From Micromonospora echinaurantiaca (lineage in GTDB: Bacteria; Actinomycetota; Actinomycetes; Mycobacteriales; Micromonosporaceae): a stretch of 64,000 nucleotides of DNA. This document shows, piece after piece, positions 1 to 7,580 of the stretch. Both the position numbers and the translations under genes were made by a program. Each line of letters opens with the position of its first letter. Positions within the stretch are counted from its first letter, which is position 1. The stretch spans positions 756,501-820,500 of the forward strand of contig NZ_LT607750.1 in NCBI RefSeq assembly GCF_900090235.1, read 5' to 3'. The notes under the pieces are model-generated. The model saw only the letters and a program-made list of their open reading frames with translations, was not told the origin of the DNA and ran no database searches.

Positions 1-476
1 GCCACGCCGGCGAGCAGCAGACCGGCCGGCCCGGTGAGGGTCCGGCCGGGCTTCTCGTCCTCGAACCGGGCGGCCAGGTCGGACGTCGCGGCGTCGGCCA
101 CCGCCGGCCCGGTTCCACCCGCTCCGGCCTCCGGCCGCGCAACGCCGCCGCCGTCGGTCGCGATGCCCGCCGGGGTCGCGTCGCCTTCGGCGCGAACCGC
201 GGAGCCGCGCCCCGCTGGCCTGGCGGTGGCGTCGCTGTCCGGGCGGGCGGCGGGCTCGGTGCCGACGGCGTCGCCGGCCGGGTGGTCGGAGTCGCGCGGC
301 ACGGCGGGGGAGCCCGCCGGCACCGTTTCCGGTGCGGGCGGTGCCGCCGGCCGGGGCGGCGCCCCGGTTCCGGGTGGACCGGGCGCGGCCTGCGGTGCGT
401 CGGCCGGACGACCGGGTGGCGGTGAGCCGTCGGGTGAGCGGGTGGGCGACACGAACGGACGATACACGTCGATCAA
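1..476 (-). CDS. Hypothetical Pro/Ala-rich protein, N-terminal part (runs off left edge)
   Basis: An open frame reads leftward from a TTG at 476 (or GTG at 467) to the window edge, divergent from the ABC ATPase at 579. It starts M-I-D-V-Y-R-P-F and continues as a long Pro/Ala/Gly/Asp-rich low-complexity stretch. At the edge it becomes hydrophobic (GPAGLLLAGV), as if a disordered cytoplasmic N-terminus precedes the first membrane helix. No domain is recognised and no strong Shine-Dalgarno is seen. An overlapping plus-strand frame is equally Ala/Pro-rich and looks like a shadow. The call rests on reading frame and the hydrophobic onset only. Confidence 0.4.
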   Translation of the reverse strand, partial: MIDVYRPFVSPTRSPDGSPPPGRPADAPQAAPGPPGTGAPPRPAAPPAPETVPAGSPAVPRDSDHPAGDAVGTEPAARPDSDATARPAGRGSAVRAEGDATPAGIATDGGGVARPEAGAGGTGPAVADAATSDLAARFEDEKPGRTLTGPAGLLLAGV

Positions 477-578
477 GCGGTGAGCGGGGCATCGACATCC
501 GTCCGCCCCGTGTCGTCGGCGCGGGCGGTCGGGGGTAAATCGGGTGGAGCTGTCGGACCCGGCGGCTAGGGTCGGGCG

Positions 579-1511
579 GTGACCACGGCTCAACCACTCA
601 TCCAGGCCCGGGGGCTGGTGAAGCGGTTCGGCGACTTCACCGCCGTCGACGGCATCGACGTCGAGGTGCGCTCCGGCGAGGCGTTCGGCTTCCTCGGGCC
701 GAACGGCGCGGGCAAGTCCTCGACCATGCGGATGGTCGGCTGCATCTCCCCGCCCAGCGGCGGTGAGCTGCGCATCCTCGGCATGGATCCGGTCCGCGAC
801 GGCCCGGCGATCCGGGCCCGCCTCGGTGTCTGCCCGCAGCTCGACAACCTCGACCCCGAGCTGACCGTCCGGGAGAATCTGACGACCTACGCCCGCTACT
901 TCGGCATCCCCCGCCGGGTGGCCCGGGCCCGCGCCGCCGAGCTGCTCGACTTCGTCCAGCTCAGCGAGCGCGCCGACAGCAAGGTCGAGCCGCTCTCCGG
1001 CGGCATGAAGCGCCGGCTCACCATCGCCCGTGCCCTGGTCAACGAGCCGGAGATCGTCCTGCTCGACGAGCCGACCACCGGCCTCGACCCGCAGGCCCGG
1101 CACCTGGTCTGGGAGCGGTTGTTCCGGCTCAAGCAGCAGGGCGTCACGCTGGTGCTCACCACGCACTACATGGACGAGGCCGAGCAGCTCTGCGACCGGC
1201 TGGTGGTGATGGACGGCGGCCGGATCGTCGCCGAGGGCTCACCGCGGGCGCTGATCGAGCAGCACTCCACCCGCGAGGTGGTCGAGTTGCGCTTCGCCGC
1301 CGAGTCCCAGGAGGCGTTCGCCGGCAAGGTCGACGGGCTGGCGGAGCGGGTCGAGGTGCTGCCCGACCGCATCCTGCTCTACGTCCCCGACGGCGACGCG
1401 GCGGTGGCCGAGGTCAACGCCCTCGGGCTCACCCCGGCCAACGTGCTGGTCCGGCGCAGCAGCCTGGAGGACGTCTTCCTGCACCTGACCGGGCGCACCC
1501 TGGTCGACTGA
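579..1511 (+). CDS. ABC transporter ATP-binding protein, DrrA/NodI type
   Basis: This is the cytoplasmic ATPase subunit of an ABC-2 exporter, 310 aa, starting at GTG 579. Walker A is GPNGAGKSS near residue 40, the signature is LSGGMKRR near 135, Walker B is IVLLDEP near 155, and the switch His lies in TTHYMDE. The C-terminal 80 residues match the extra domain seen in daunorubicin-resistance (DrrA) and NodI ATPases. Such genes normally sit directly upstream of their permease. Here the two ABC-2 permeases lie about 4.2 kb downstream (5771-7398) behind regulator genes, so partnership is inferred. The substrate is unknown. Confidence 0.85.
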   Translation: MTTAQPLIQARGLVKRFGDFTAVDGIDVEVRSGEAFGFLGPNGAGKSSTMRMVGCISPPSGGELRILGMDPVRDGPAIRARLGVCPQLDNLDPELTVRENLTTYARYFGIPRRVARARAAELLDFVQLSERADSKVEPLSGGMKRRLTIARALVNEPEIVLLDEPTTGLDPQARHLVWERLFRLKQQGVTLVLTTHYMDEAEQLCDRLVVMDGGRIVAEGSPRALIEQHSTREVVELRFAAESQEAFAGKVDGLAERVEVLPDRILLYVPDGDAAVAEVNALGLTPANVLVRRSSLEDVFLHLTGRTLVD

Positions 1512-1569
1512 GGCCCGCGCCGCCGGGCGGGTCCGGTGCCCGTAGCATCGGCCGGACGCCCGGCCGCCG

Positions 1570-2139
1570 GTGGCCCGGGCGCGACGAGCGGGGGTGCCGG
1601 TGTCTGTCGAGGCGGTTCGGTTGCGGCGTCAGGGCGGGCTCGGAGCGCTCTACCTCGGCATCTTCGCCACCGTCTGGTTCAGCGTGCCGGCCGCCGAGCA
1701 GCCGCTGCGCGGCGTGCTGGTGGCCGGCAGCGTGGCGGCGCTGCTCACCGCGATCGGCGGCGGCATCGTCACGGCCCGGTCCCGGGGCGCCGACGCCGGG
1801 CCACGCGACCGCGCGGCGGACCGGCGCTACCTGCTGATCGTCGTGGCCGAGTTCGCCGCCGCCGCGCTCGGCGCGGTGGTGCTGGCCGCCGCCGGCTGGT
1901 CCGAGTTCACCCCGGCGCTGGTCTGCGCCGTGGTGGGGCTGCACTTCTTCCCGCTCGCCCCGCTGCTGGACGACCCGCTGCTGCGGCCGCTCGGCGTGGC
2001 GATGTGCGCGGTGGCGCTGGCCGGGCTGGTCACCGGGCTGGCCACCGGGGTGTCGGCCGGCCTGGTGGTGGGCACCGGCGCGGGAGTGTTGCTGCTCGGC
2101 TACGCGCTCCGGTCGCTGCTCCGCGCCCTCCGCGGCTGA
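1570..2139 (+). CDS. Hypothetical membrane protein
   Basis: An Ala/Leu/Val-rich protein of up to 189 aa with about six predicted membrane segments and no recognised domain. Segments include LGALYLGIFATVWF, GVLVAGSVAALLTAI, LLIVVAEFAAAALGAVVL, ALVCAVVGLHFFPLA and AMCAVALAGLVTGLA. GTG codons at 1570, 1594 and 1600 are all in frame. The one at 1600 (V-S-V-E-A-V) has a G-rich ribosome site just upstream and gives 179 aa, so it may be the true start. It follows the ABC ATPase by under 100 bases and may be cotranscribed with it. Confidence 0.6.
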   Translation: MARARRAGVPVSVEAVRLRRQGGLGALYLGIFATVWFSVPAAEQPLRGVLVAGSVAALLTAIGGGIVTARSRGADAGPRDRAADRRYLLIVVAEFAAAALGAVVLAAAGWSEFTPALVCAVVGLHFFPLAPLLDDPLLRPLGVAMCAVALAGLVTGLATGVSAGLVVGTGAGVLLLGYALRSLLRALRG

Positions 2140-2183
2140 GCGGTCCGCGCCCGACCAGGCGGTGCCATCCGAGCTGACGCCGG

Positions 2184-2429
2184 TCACCGCGCCCTCGCCC
2201 AGTTCAGGAAGCGGTCGGCGAGCTTGTCCGGCACCACCTGCCCGTTCAGGTCGGCCAGGTCGCCGGTGGCCTCGCACATCAGCGTGCCGAGGTAGATCAG
2301 CAGGCCAACCCGGTTCTCCCGGTACTCGCCGAGCAGCGCCAGCCGCGCCGGGGAGCAGGGCCAGGCGGCGCCGCACACCCGGCAGCGCCAGGACGGCCGC
2401 GCCGCCACGTGCGGGCGGTAGCGCGGCAT
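2184..2429 (-). CDS. Small Cys-containing actinobacterial hypothetical protein
   Basis: An 81-aa protein starting at ATG 2429 (M-P-R-Y-R-P-H-V). It has the pattern W-R-C-x-x-C-G-x-x-W-P-C followed by a helical segment with LLGEYRENRVGLLIYLG. This resembles small actinomycete proteins that often sit beside XRE/DUF397 pairs; their function is unknown to me. Its ATG shares one base with the stop of the upstream 93-aa frame (TGATG), so translation is probably coupled. A longer version of this frame extending upstream would read only the repeat region and is not favoured. Confidence 0.6.
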   Translation of the reverse strand: MPRYRPHVAARPSWRCRVCGAAWPCSPARLALLGEYRENRVGLLIYLGTLMCEATGDLADLNGQVVPDKLADRFLNWARAR

Positions 2430-2710
2430 CAGCGCCGGCCGTCCTCGCTCCGGCGCGGGCCCTCCCCGCTCAGGCGCGGGCCCTCCCCGCCCTGGCGCGG
2501 GCCCTCGATGCTCCGGCGCGGGGACGGCAGCCTGTGGCCACCGTTGGCCCGCCACTCCTGCGCCCGGGTCAGCCGTCCCGGGCGTCCCGCGCCGTCGATG
2601 GGGAAGACCTGCGTCGGCGCGGTCGCCCACGCAGGCCGCTCATTGGGCGTACGCCGGGGGAGCGTTGCGGGTGGCGCCGGGCGCCGGCAGCGCCAGAACC
2701 TGAGTCGCAT
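2429..2710 (-). CDS. Small hypothetical protein with repeat-expanded tail
   Basis: A 93-aa frame from ATG 2710 with a GGAGG ribosome site about seven bases upstream. The central stretch RPGRLTRAQEWRANGGH is a pattern I associate with small proteins next to XRE/DUF397 loci in Micromonospora-like genomes (memory, not searched). The C-terminal third is made of near-identical 7-residue units (GEGPRLS, GEGPRRS, EGPRQGG) encoded by a 21-bp tandem repeat. The stop overlaps the start of the 81-aa protein that follows. It is divergent from the XRE regulator at 2860. Confidence 0.5.
   Translation of the reverse strand: MRLRFWRCRRPAPPATLPRRTPNERPAWATAPTQVFPIDGAGRPGRLTRAQEWRANGGHRLPSPRRSIEGPRQGGEGPRLSGEGPRRSEDGRR
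2448..2517 (+). repeat. 21-bp tandem repeat (about 3.3 units)
   Basis: Three near-identical 21-base units (2448-2468, 2469-2489, 2490-2510) with shared core GGCGCGGGCCCTC, plus a partial fourth. The unit length is a multiple of three, so it adds seven residues per copy to the minus-strand 93-aa protein without shifting frame. Confidence 0.85.
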
Positions 2711-2859
2711 GCGGTGAGCCTCCGTCGAGCTGGGAAGGGGGCGCCCGGGACCTCGTTGTCGTCGGGCGCCCCCCGGCCTGGTTCCGCCCGCCGTCTGATC
2801 CCGTGAGCGGTTCCGCTGCGTGACAGTCTGGTGAGGACCCGACTACGGTGGGAGATCCC

Positions 2860-3729
2860 ATGCGCCGACGACCAGGGCGTATGGCGGCTGGTCCCAGGCG
2901 GTACGAGGATGTACGGAGGCTGTCCGTGGAACGCTCGTCCATGTTGGACCACTTCGCGGAGGAGCTGCGGCTGGCCCGGGCCACCAGCGGCATGTCACAG
3001 ACCGCGCTGGCCGAGGCGCTGAGCTACTCGGGCGCGCTGGTCGCCAAGGTGGAGACGTGCGAGCGCCGCCCGAGCCTCGACTTCGCCCGCCGCTGCGACG
3101 CGGTCTTCGGCGCGGACGGCCGCTTCGAGCGCATCCAACGCCGGATCAGCCGCGAGACCGTGGTGCCGTGGGTCCGCGACTGGACCGGGATCGAGGCGGA
3201 GGCGACGGCGCTGCGCTGGTTTGAACCGCTGTGCGTGCCGGGCCTGTTGCAGACCGAGGGGTACGCCCGTGCACTACTGACCGGTGCCGGACTGTTCGCG
3301 CCGGACGAGATCGAGCAGCAGATGATAGCCCGCCTGGACCGTCAGGCCGTGCTCACCCTCGATCGGCCGCCGCTGCTCACCGCCGTCGTGGACGAGTACG
3401 TGCTCCGACGACGGATCGGTGGATCGGAGGTCATGCGCGAGCAGCTTCGCCAGCTGGTGAAGCTCGGCTCGGCCCTGCCGCGGGTCCGAATCCAGGTCGT
3501 GCCGTTCTCCGCGGGTGCCTATGGTGGGGTCAACGGACCTTTCGTGATTGCCACCTCGCCGCAGAGCGAGGATGTCGTCTACTTGGAGGGACAACTCCAC
3601 GGACAGGTGATCGACCGTGCCGAGTATGTGCGGCAGATGGTCGACGTTTGGGAGTCGATCCGTGGTGAGGCACTATCGCAGCAGCAGTCCCTTGACCTGA
3701 TAGCGGAAGTGGCGGAGACATGGACCTGA
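2860..3729 (+). CDS. XRE-family regulator with DUF5753 (WhiJ-like)
   Basis: A DNA-binding regulator of about 289 aa. The N-terminal helix-turn-helix (LRLARATSGMSQTALAEAL, then SGALVAKVETCERRPS) is followed by a DUF5753 domain. Typical DUF5753 landmarks are visible: FEPLCVPGLLQTEGYARALL, a D-E-Y-V-L-R-R-R segment and the VVPFSAGAYGGVNGPF segment. ATG 2860 is preferred over GTG 2848 because GGGAG lies six bases upstream of it; ATG 2881 is also possible. It overlaps the DUF397 gene by 10 bases. XRE-DUF5753/DUF397 pairs are abundant in actinomycetes and include developmental regulators. The target here is unknown. Confidence 0.9.
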   Translation: MRRRPGRMAAGPRRYEDVRRLSVERSSMLDHFAEELRLARATSGMSQTALAEALSYSGALVAKVETCERRPSLDFARRCDAVFGADGRFERIQRRISRETVVPWVRDWTGIEAEATALRWFEPLCVPGLLQTEGYARALLTGAGLFAPDEIEQQMIARLDRQAVLTLDRPPLLTAVVDEYVLRRRIGGSEVMREQLRQLVKLGSALPRVRIQVVPFSAGAYGGVNGPFVIATSPQSEDVVYLEGQLHGQVIDRAEYVRQMVDVWESIRGEALSQQQSLDLIAEVAETWT

Positions 3730-3908
3730 CCGGCGCCCGTTGGCGCAAGAGCAGCCGAAGCAACGGCCAAGGTGGTGCGTGCGTGGAGGTGGCCGACAAC
3801 CTGCCCGGTCTGGTGGCGGTCCGCGATTCCAAGGACCCGAGCGGCCCGGCCCTGACCTTCGGCCCGGACGCCTGGCGCGCGTTCATCGCAGGCGTCGCCC
3901 GGCGGTAG
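3720..3908 (+). CDS. DUF397 family protein
   Basis: A 62-aa protein with the DUF397 signature: WRKSSRSNGQGGACVEVA near the N-terminus, VAVRDSKDP in the middle and F-G-P-D-A-W-R-A-F near the end. Proteins of this family accompany XRE-DUF5753 regulators and are thought to modulate them. The overlap with the upstream regulator gene implies coupled translation. Confidence 0.9.
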   Translation: MDLTGARWRKSSRSNGQGGACVEVADNLPGLVAVRDSKDPSGPALTFGPDAWRAFIAGVARR

Positions 3909-3967
3909 CTCGCTCACCCCGCATGCCATCGCCGGTCCGGGCGGCCGGCGGGCTGAGCGGTCGCCGG

Positions 3968-4309
3968 TCAGCCGGCGATGAGCATGCCGACGCCGGCCAG
4001 CAGGGTAGCGGTGAGCACGGCGGCGAGAGTGGCGGCGCGGCGGCGGGCGTGCGTGCCGCCGACCAGCTTCAGGGCGAGGGCGAGCGGGCCGATGGGCTGC
4101 ATGGTTCGAGGTCCTTTCCGGTTGGTGGCGGCGATCCGTACGGCGGCGCCGAGGGTGCCCGCGGCGAGCCGCAGGGGTGACATGCCGAGTTCGGCGGCAC
4201 CGTGGACGTCCGCCTGCCACTGTTCGAGATGGCGGGCGCGGGAGGCATGGGGGAGCAGCGCCGTGGCGCAGCGCACGAGGACGAGCGCGGCTCGGACGGA
4301 TGCCATCAC
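3968..4309 (-). CDS. Hypothetical membrane-anchored protein downstream of PadR
   Basis: A 113-aa protein that overlaps the PadR gene by four bases (ATGA), so the two form a coupled pair. The N-terminal half is helical and polar (HASRARHLEQWQADVHGAAELG). The C-terminus has one clear membrane segment (AATLAAVLTATLLAGVGMLIAG). Similar short proteins often follow PadR genes in actinomycetes. Function unknown; it may tether or sense for the regulator. Confidence 0.65.
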   Translation of the reverse strand: MMASVRAALVLVRCATALLPHASRARHLEQWQADVHGAAELGMSPLRLAAGTLGAAVRIAATNRKGPRTMQPIGPLALALKLVGGTHARRRAATLAAVLTATLLAGVGMLIAG

Positions 4310-4620
4310 GCCTCCCGCAGTCGGGCCGGGCGCTGGTTCGCCGCCCGGACGACGGCCTGGGCGCAGACCCGCCGGGCGGCCACCGCGCCGTCGGCGGTGA
4401 GCTGGTACATCCGCCGCCGTGGGCCGCGGCGGTCGGTCTCGTCCTCCCAGTGCGAGGTCACCCAGCCGTTGCGCTCCAACCGTTCCAGCAGCGGGTAGAC
4501 GCTGCCGGACGGCCGCCCGGTGACCTTGATGATCTCCAACCCCCAGCGCGGCCGGTCGCTGTCGACCAGCACCCGCAGGACGTCGACCGTCGCGGCACCG
4601 ATGCGTCCGAGTGGCTCCAC
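4306..4620 (-). CDS. PadR-family transcriptional regulator
   Basis: A 104-aa winged-helix regulator starting at GTG 4620. PadR landmarks are VLRVLVDSDRPRWGLEIIKVTGRPSGSVYPLLERLERNGWV, followed by the wing and RRMYQLTADGAVAARR. Small PadR proteins commonly repress adjacent exporter genes. An inverted repeat CTAC-N4-GTAG at 4631-4642, just upstream, could be its operator. The last 130 bases of this gene are duplicated at 5513-5642 next to the ABC-2 permeases. Confidence 0.9.
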   Translation of the reverse strand: MEPLGRIGAATVDVLRVLVDSDRPRWGLEIIKVTGRPSGSVYPLLERLERNGWVTSHWEDETDRRGPRRRMYQLTADGAVAARRVCAQAVVRAANQRPARLREA

Positions 4621-4723
4621 GAGGCTAAGGCTACCTATGTAGATTAAGCCTGTCTAGGGGCCGTGGCGGCCCGCCCGGGGGAAGCTGCCACGACAGGACG
4701 CGGTCAATGCGTCGGAAATCATT

Positions 4724-4749
4724 GATATGTCGGCAACCTCCGACATATC
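4724..4749 (+). promoter_or_regulatory. Perfect inverted repeat, likely ArsR operator
   Basis: GATATGTCGG (4724-4733) and CCGACATATC (4740-4749) are perfect 10-base arms with a 6-base spacer. The right arm ends eight bases before GTG 4758. A bound ArsR dimer here would block the promoter or ribosome entry, giving autorepression. It also shows that the longer frame starting at 4707 is not the real N-terminus. Confidence 0.75.
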
Positions 4750-4757
4750 TTGGGACG

Positions 4758-5069
4758 GTGCCTGAAGACGACGTGTTCCTCGCGCTGGCAAACCCGGTTC
4801 GTCGCAGACTGCTGCAGTTGCTCGCGGAGGGACCTCGAACGGCTGGCGACCTCGCCGACCAGTTCGAGTTGAGCCGGCCCGCGGTCGCCGAACACCTGCA
4901 GGTGCTCCGGCGCGCCGCGCTGGTGTGCGATGAACCCAAGGGTCGCCAACGGCACTACCACCTCACCGCGGAGCCCCTCGCCCAGGTCGGCGACTGGCTC
5001 CACCCGTTCGAGCGATTCTGGCGCCAGCGGCTGCGCTCGCTCGCCGATGTTGCCGAGGAGGACGAATGA
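4758..5069 (+). CDS. ArsR-family regulator
   Basis: A 103-aa winged-helix regulator starting at GTG 4758 (V-P-E-D-D-V-F-L-A-L-A-N-P-V-R-R-R). The fold is clear: ALANPVRRRLLQLLAEGPRTAGDLADQF, recognition helix RPAVAEHLQVLRRA and wing CDEPKGRQRHYHL. No ArsR metal-site cysteine pair is seen, so this is the non-metal subgroup paired with SRPBCC proteins. It overlaps the SRPBCC gene by four bases and probably regulates both through the palindrome at 4724-4749. Confidence 0.9.
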   Translation: MPEDDVFLALANPVRRRLLQLLAEGPRTAGDLADQFELSRPAVAEHLQVLRRAALVCDEPKGRQRHYHLTAEPLAQVGDWLHPFERFWRQRLRSLADVAEEDE

Positions 5070-5479
5070 CCACAACCAACACCGACACGATCGCCATCGA
5101 CCAGTTCGTCGACGCCCCACCGAGCAAGGTCTGGCGCACGCTCACCGAGCCCGAACTGCACGCCCGCTGGTGGGTTCCCGGCGACATCGCCGCGACCGTC
5201 GGTCACCGCTTCCACCTTCAGATGCCCGGCTGGGGATCGGTGCCCTGCGAAGTGCTCGAAGTCGTCCCCGAACAGAAGCTCGTCTACACCTTCAACGAGA
5301 CCTGGACGCTGACCTGGCGTCTCGCCGCGGAAGGCAGAGGCACTCGCCTGTTCTTCGAGCACAGCGGATTCGACTTCGAACAGAAGTCCGAACGTGACGC
5401 CTTCAACCGCATGGGACCCGGATGGCGAAACAAGGTGCTGCCGCAACTCGTCCAGACCGCCAGCCAGCTCACCGACTGA
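5066..5479 (+). CDS. SRPBCC (AHSA1-like) domain protein
   Basis: A 137-aa single-domain START/Bet v1-like protein. Landmarks are the N-terminal V-D-A-P-P-S-K-V-W-R-T-L-T-E-P-E, then W-W-V-P-G-D, and the late LFFEHSGF strand and amphipathic C-terminal helix. Members bind small hydrophobic ligands or Hsp90-like partners; the ligand here is unknown. It is translationally coupled to the ArsR gene, a common pairing in actinobacteria. Confidence 0.88.
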   Translation: MTTTNTDTIAIDQFVDAPPSKVWRTLTEPELHARWWVPGDIAATVGHRFHLQMPGWGSVPCEVLEVVPEQKLVYTFNETWTLTWRLAAEGRGTRLFFEHSGFDFEQKSERDAFNRMGPGWRNKVLPQLVQTASQLTD

Positions 5480-5512
5480 ATTTCAAGCCCGGCCGGCCCC
5501 GTGCAGCGGCCG

Positions 5513-5642
5513 TCACGCCTCCCGCAGTCGGGTCGGGCGCTGGTTCGCCGCCCGGGCGGCGACCTGGGCGCAGGCCCGCCGGGTGGCCACCGCGCCGTCG
5601 GCGGTGAGCTGGTACATCCGCCGCCGTGGGCCGCGGCGGTCG
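5513..5642 (-). pseudogene. Duplicated 3' fragment of the PadR gene
   Basis: These 130 bases match 4306-4435, the 3' end of the PadR gene, with six differences by eye, all transitions. The translated fragment reads RRGPRRRMYQLTADGAVATRR and ends QRPTRLREA before the same stop. The HTH part is absent and the upstream frame is unrelated, so it cannot work as a regulator. It lies between the SRPBCC gene and the ABC-2 permeases. Confidence 0.85.
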
Positions 5643-5770
5643 ACGTGCTCGGGAGCCCCGCCCGCCGCGGAAACTGCCACGACAGGTGCGTACGCCGGCC
5701 GTAGGGTGGCCACGGCCTGTCGTACCCCCGGGGTAGGAAGGCCGTGGTGGATGGCGACGGGGGTGAGCGG

Positions 5771-6577
5771 GTGAGCGTGACGCAACAGGCGCGAGAGCGG
5801 GCGCGGCCGCCGCTACCCCGGGTGCCGGCGCTCGCCGTGCTGGCGCACTACCTGGTCGGTTACCGGCGCACCTGGCGCGCCGGGGTGTTCTCCTCGTTCC
5901 TGCTGCCGGTGCTGACCGTGGTCGGCTTCGGGCTGGGCGTCGGGGCCTACATCGACCAGGGCGTCGGCGGGGTGCGCTACCTCGACTGGCTGGTGCCGGG
6001 GCTGATCGCCTCGACGGCGTTGCAGGTGGCCATCGGCGAGTCGACCTGGCCGGTGTTCAGCAACTTCCAGTGGATCAAGACGTACTTCGCGCAGAGCGCC
6101 GCGCCGCTGCGGGTGGCCGACATCCTCACCGGTCACCTGGCCTTCGTGCTGTTCCGGGTGCTCACCACAATCGCCGCGTTCCTGCTGGTGACCGCCCTGT
6201 TCGGGGCGCTGCGATCGCCGTGGGCGCTGGTGGTGCCGGCGGTGGTGGCGCTGCTCGGGCTGGCCGTGGCGGCGCCCACCTTCGCCTACGCGTCGGCGGT
6301 CGACAGTGACAGCTGGCTGGCCATGCTGTTCCGCTTCGCGGTCATCCCGATGACGCTCTTCGCCGGGGTGTTCTTCCCGGTCGAGTCGCTGCCGGTGGGG
6401 CTGCGCTGGGTGGCGTACGCGACGCCGCTCTGGCACGGCGTCGACCTCTGCCGGGCGGCCACCCTGGGCGTCGCTCCGCAGTGGTCGGTCGCCGGCCACC
6501 TGCTCTACCTCGCGGCCTGGGCGCTCGGCGGCTGGCTGCTGGCCCACCGCGCGTTCCGCCGCAAGCTGGTCGTCTGA
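5771..6577 (+). CDS. ABC-2 type permease (first)
   Basis: Membrane subunit of an ABC-2 exporter with about six membrane segments (FSSFLLPVLTVVGFGLGVGAYID, VLFRVLTTIAAFLLVTALFG, LVVPAVVALLGLAVAAPTF and others). It has the DrrB-like late motif LFAGVFFPVESLPVGLRWVAYATPLWHGVDLCR. GTG 5771 is preferred (268 aa). The frame opens at 5744, but that codon lies inside an inverted repeat (CCACGGCC 5710-5717 / GGCCGTGG 5740-5747). The next permease follows after 11 bases. The likely ATPase partner is at 579-1511. Confidence 0.88.
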   Translation: MSVTQQARERARPPLPRVPALAVLAHYLVGYRRTWRAGVFSSFLLPVLTVVGFGLGVGAYIDQGVGGVRYLDWLVPGLIASTALQVAIGESTWPVFSNFQWIKTYFAQSAAPLRVADILTGHLAFVLFRVLTTIAAFLLVTALFGALRSPWALVVPAVVALLGLAVAAPTFAYASAVDSDSWLAMLFRFAVIPMTLFAGVFFPVESLPVGLRWVAYATPLWHGVDLCRAATLGVAPQWSVAGHLLYLAAWALGGWLLAHRAFRRKLVV

Positions 6578-6588
6578 GGAAGGCTGTC

Positions 6589-7398
6589 GTGGTCACTCTC
6601 GTGCTGCCCCGGCTGGTCGACGTCTCCGCCGCGAGCCGACGGTCGGTGTCGGTCGCCGAGCGCAACGTCGCGGCGCTGAAGTCGGTCTACTGGTTGCTGC
6701 TCCTGTCCGGCTTCGTGGAGCCGCTGCTCTACCTGCTCTCCATCGGGGTCGGGGTGGGCGCCCTGGTCGGCGACCTCACCCTGCCCGGCGGGCAGGTCGT
6801 CACGTACGCGGCGTTCGTCGCGCCGGCGATGCTCGCCTCGTCGGCGATGACCGGCGCGCTGGCCGAGACCACCTTCAACTTCTTCGGGAAGATGAAGTAC
6901 ATGAAGCTGTACGACGGGGTGATCGCCACCCCGGTGCAGCCGTTCGAGATCGCCCTCGGCGAGCTGGGCTGGGCGATGCTGCGGGGCAGCGCCTACTCGG
7001 CGGCCTTCCTCGCCGTGATGGTGGCGATGGACCTCACCACCCCCGCGCGGGCGCTGGTCGCCTTCCCGGGGGCGGTGCTGGTCGGCTTCGCCTTCGGGGC
7101 GATCGGCATGGCCATCTCCACCTTCATGCGCAGTTGGCAGGATTTCGACCTGATGGGGTCGGCCCAGTTCACCCTCTTCCTCTTCTCCGGCACGTTCGTG
7201 CCCGCCGAGGCGTACCCGTCGGTGCTGCGCTGGCTGGTCGAGGTAACCCCGCTCTACCGGGCGGTGCACCTGATCCGGGGCGTCACCGTCGGCGGCGACG
7301 GCTGGTCGTGGCTGCCCGACGTGCTCTACCTGCTGGCCGTGCTGGCCGTCGGGTTGCTGGTGGCTTCGCGCCGGATGGGCAGGTTGCTCTACAAGTAG
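6589..7398 (+). CDS. ABC-2 type permease (second)
   Basis: A 269-aa DrrB-like permease, paralogous to the preceding gene. It shows FVEPLLYLLSIGVGVGALVG at the first helix, a cytoplasmic MKYMKLYDGVIATPVQPFEIALGE segment, and the conserved late FLFSGTFVPAEAYPSVLRWLVEVTPLYRAVHLIRG. GTG 6589 is chosen because GAGGAAGG precedes it and it lies just after the previous stop. The frame upstream of it only overlaps the first permease. The two permeases probably form a heterodimer. Confidence 0.88.
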   Translation: MVTLVLPRLVDVSAASRRSVSVAERNVAALKSVYWLLLLSGFVEPLLYLLSIGVGVGALVGDLTLPGGQVVTYAAFVAPAMLASSAMTGALAETTFNFFGKMKYMKLYDGVIATPVQPFEIALGELGWAMLRGSAYSAAFLAVMVAMDLTTPARALVAFPGAVLVGFAFGAIGMAISTFMRSWQDFDLMGSAQFTLFLFSGTFVPAEAYPSVLRWLVEVTPLYRAVHLIRGVTVGGDGWSWLPDVLYLLAVLAVGLLVASRRMGRLLYK

Positions 7399-7511
7399 GC
7401 GACGGCCCGACTCCGGGGTGGTCTGGGCTCCCGGCTGTCGGTGGCGGTGCCCTCCACGCGCCGGTTGCTGACCCGCCCGCCGCGGTGTGTCGACCGTCAT
7501 GCCGGCACCCT

Positions 7512-7552
7512 TTGCTTGACCGGTCAAGCAATGCACATACTTGACCGGTCAA
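7512..7552 (+). promoter_or_regulatory. Two palindromic operators upstream of the LLM gene
   Basis: TTGCTTGACCGGTCAAGCAA (7512-7531) is a perfect 20-base palindrome. A second copy of its core, TTGACCGGTCAA, lies at 7541-7552, centres 25.0 bases apart. The layout suits a TetR- or MarR-type dimer binding twice over the promoter of the gene at 7581. No such regulator is encoded nearby. Confidence 0.8.
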
Positions 7553-7580
7553 TTGCCTGCCCGCACCCTGGAGGCCACCC

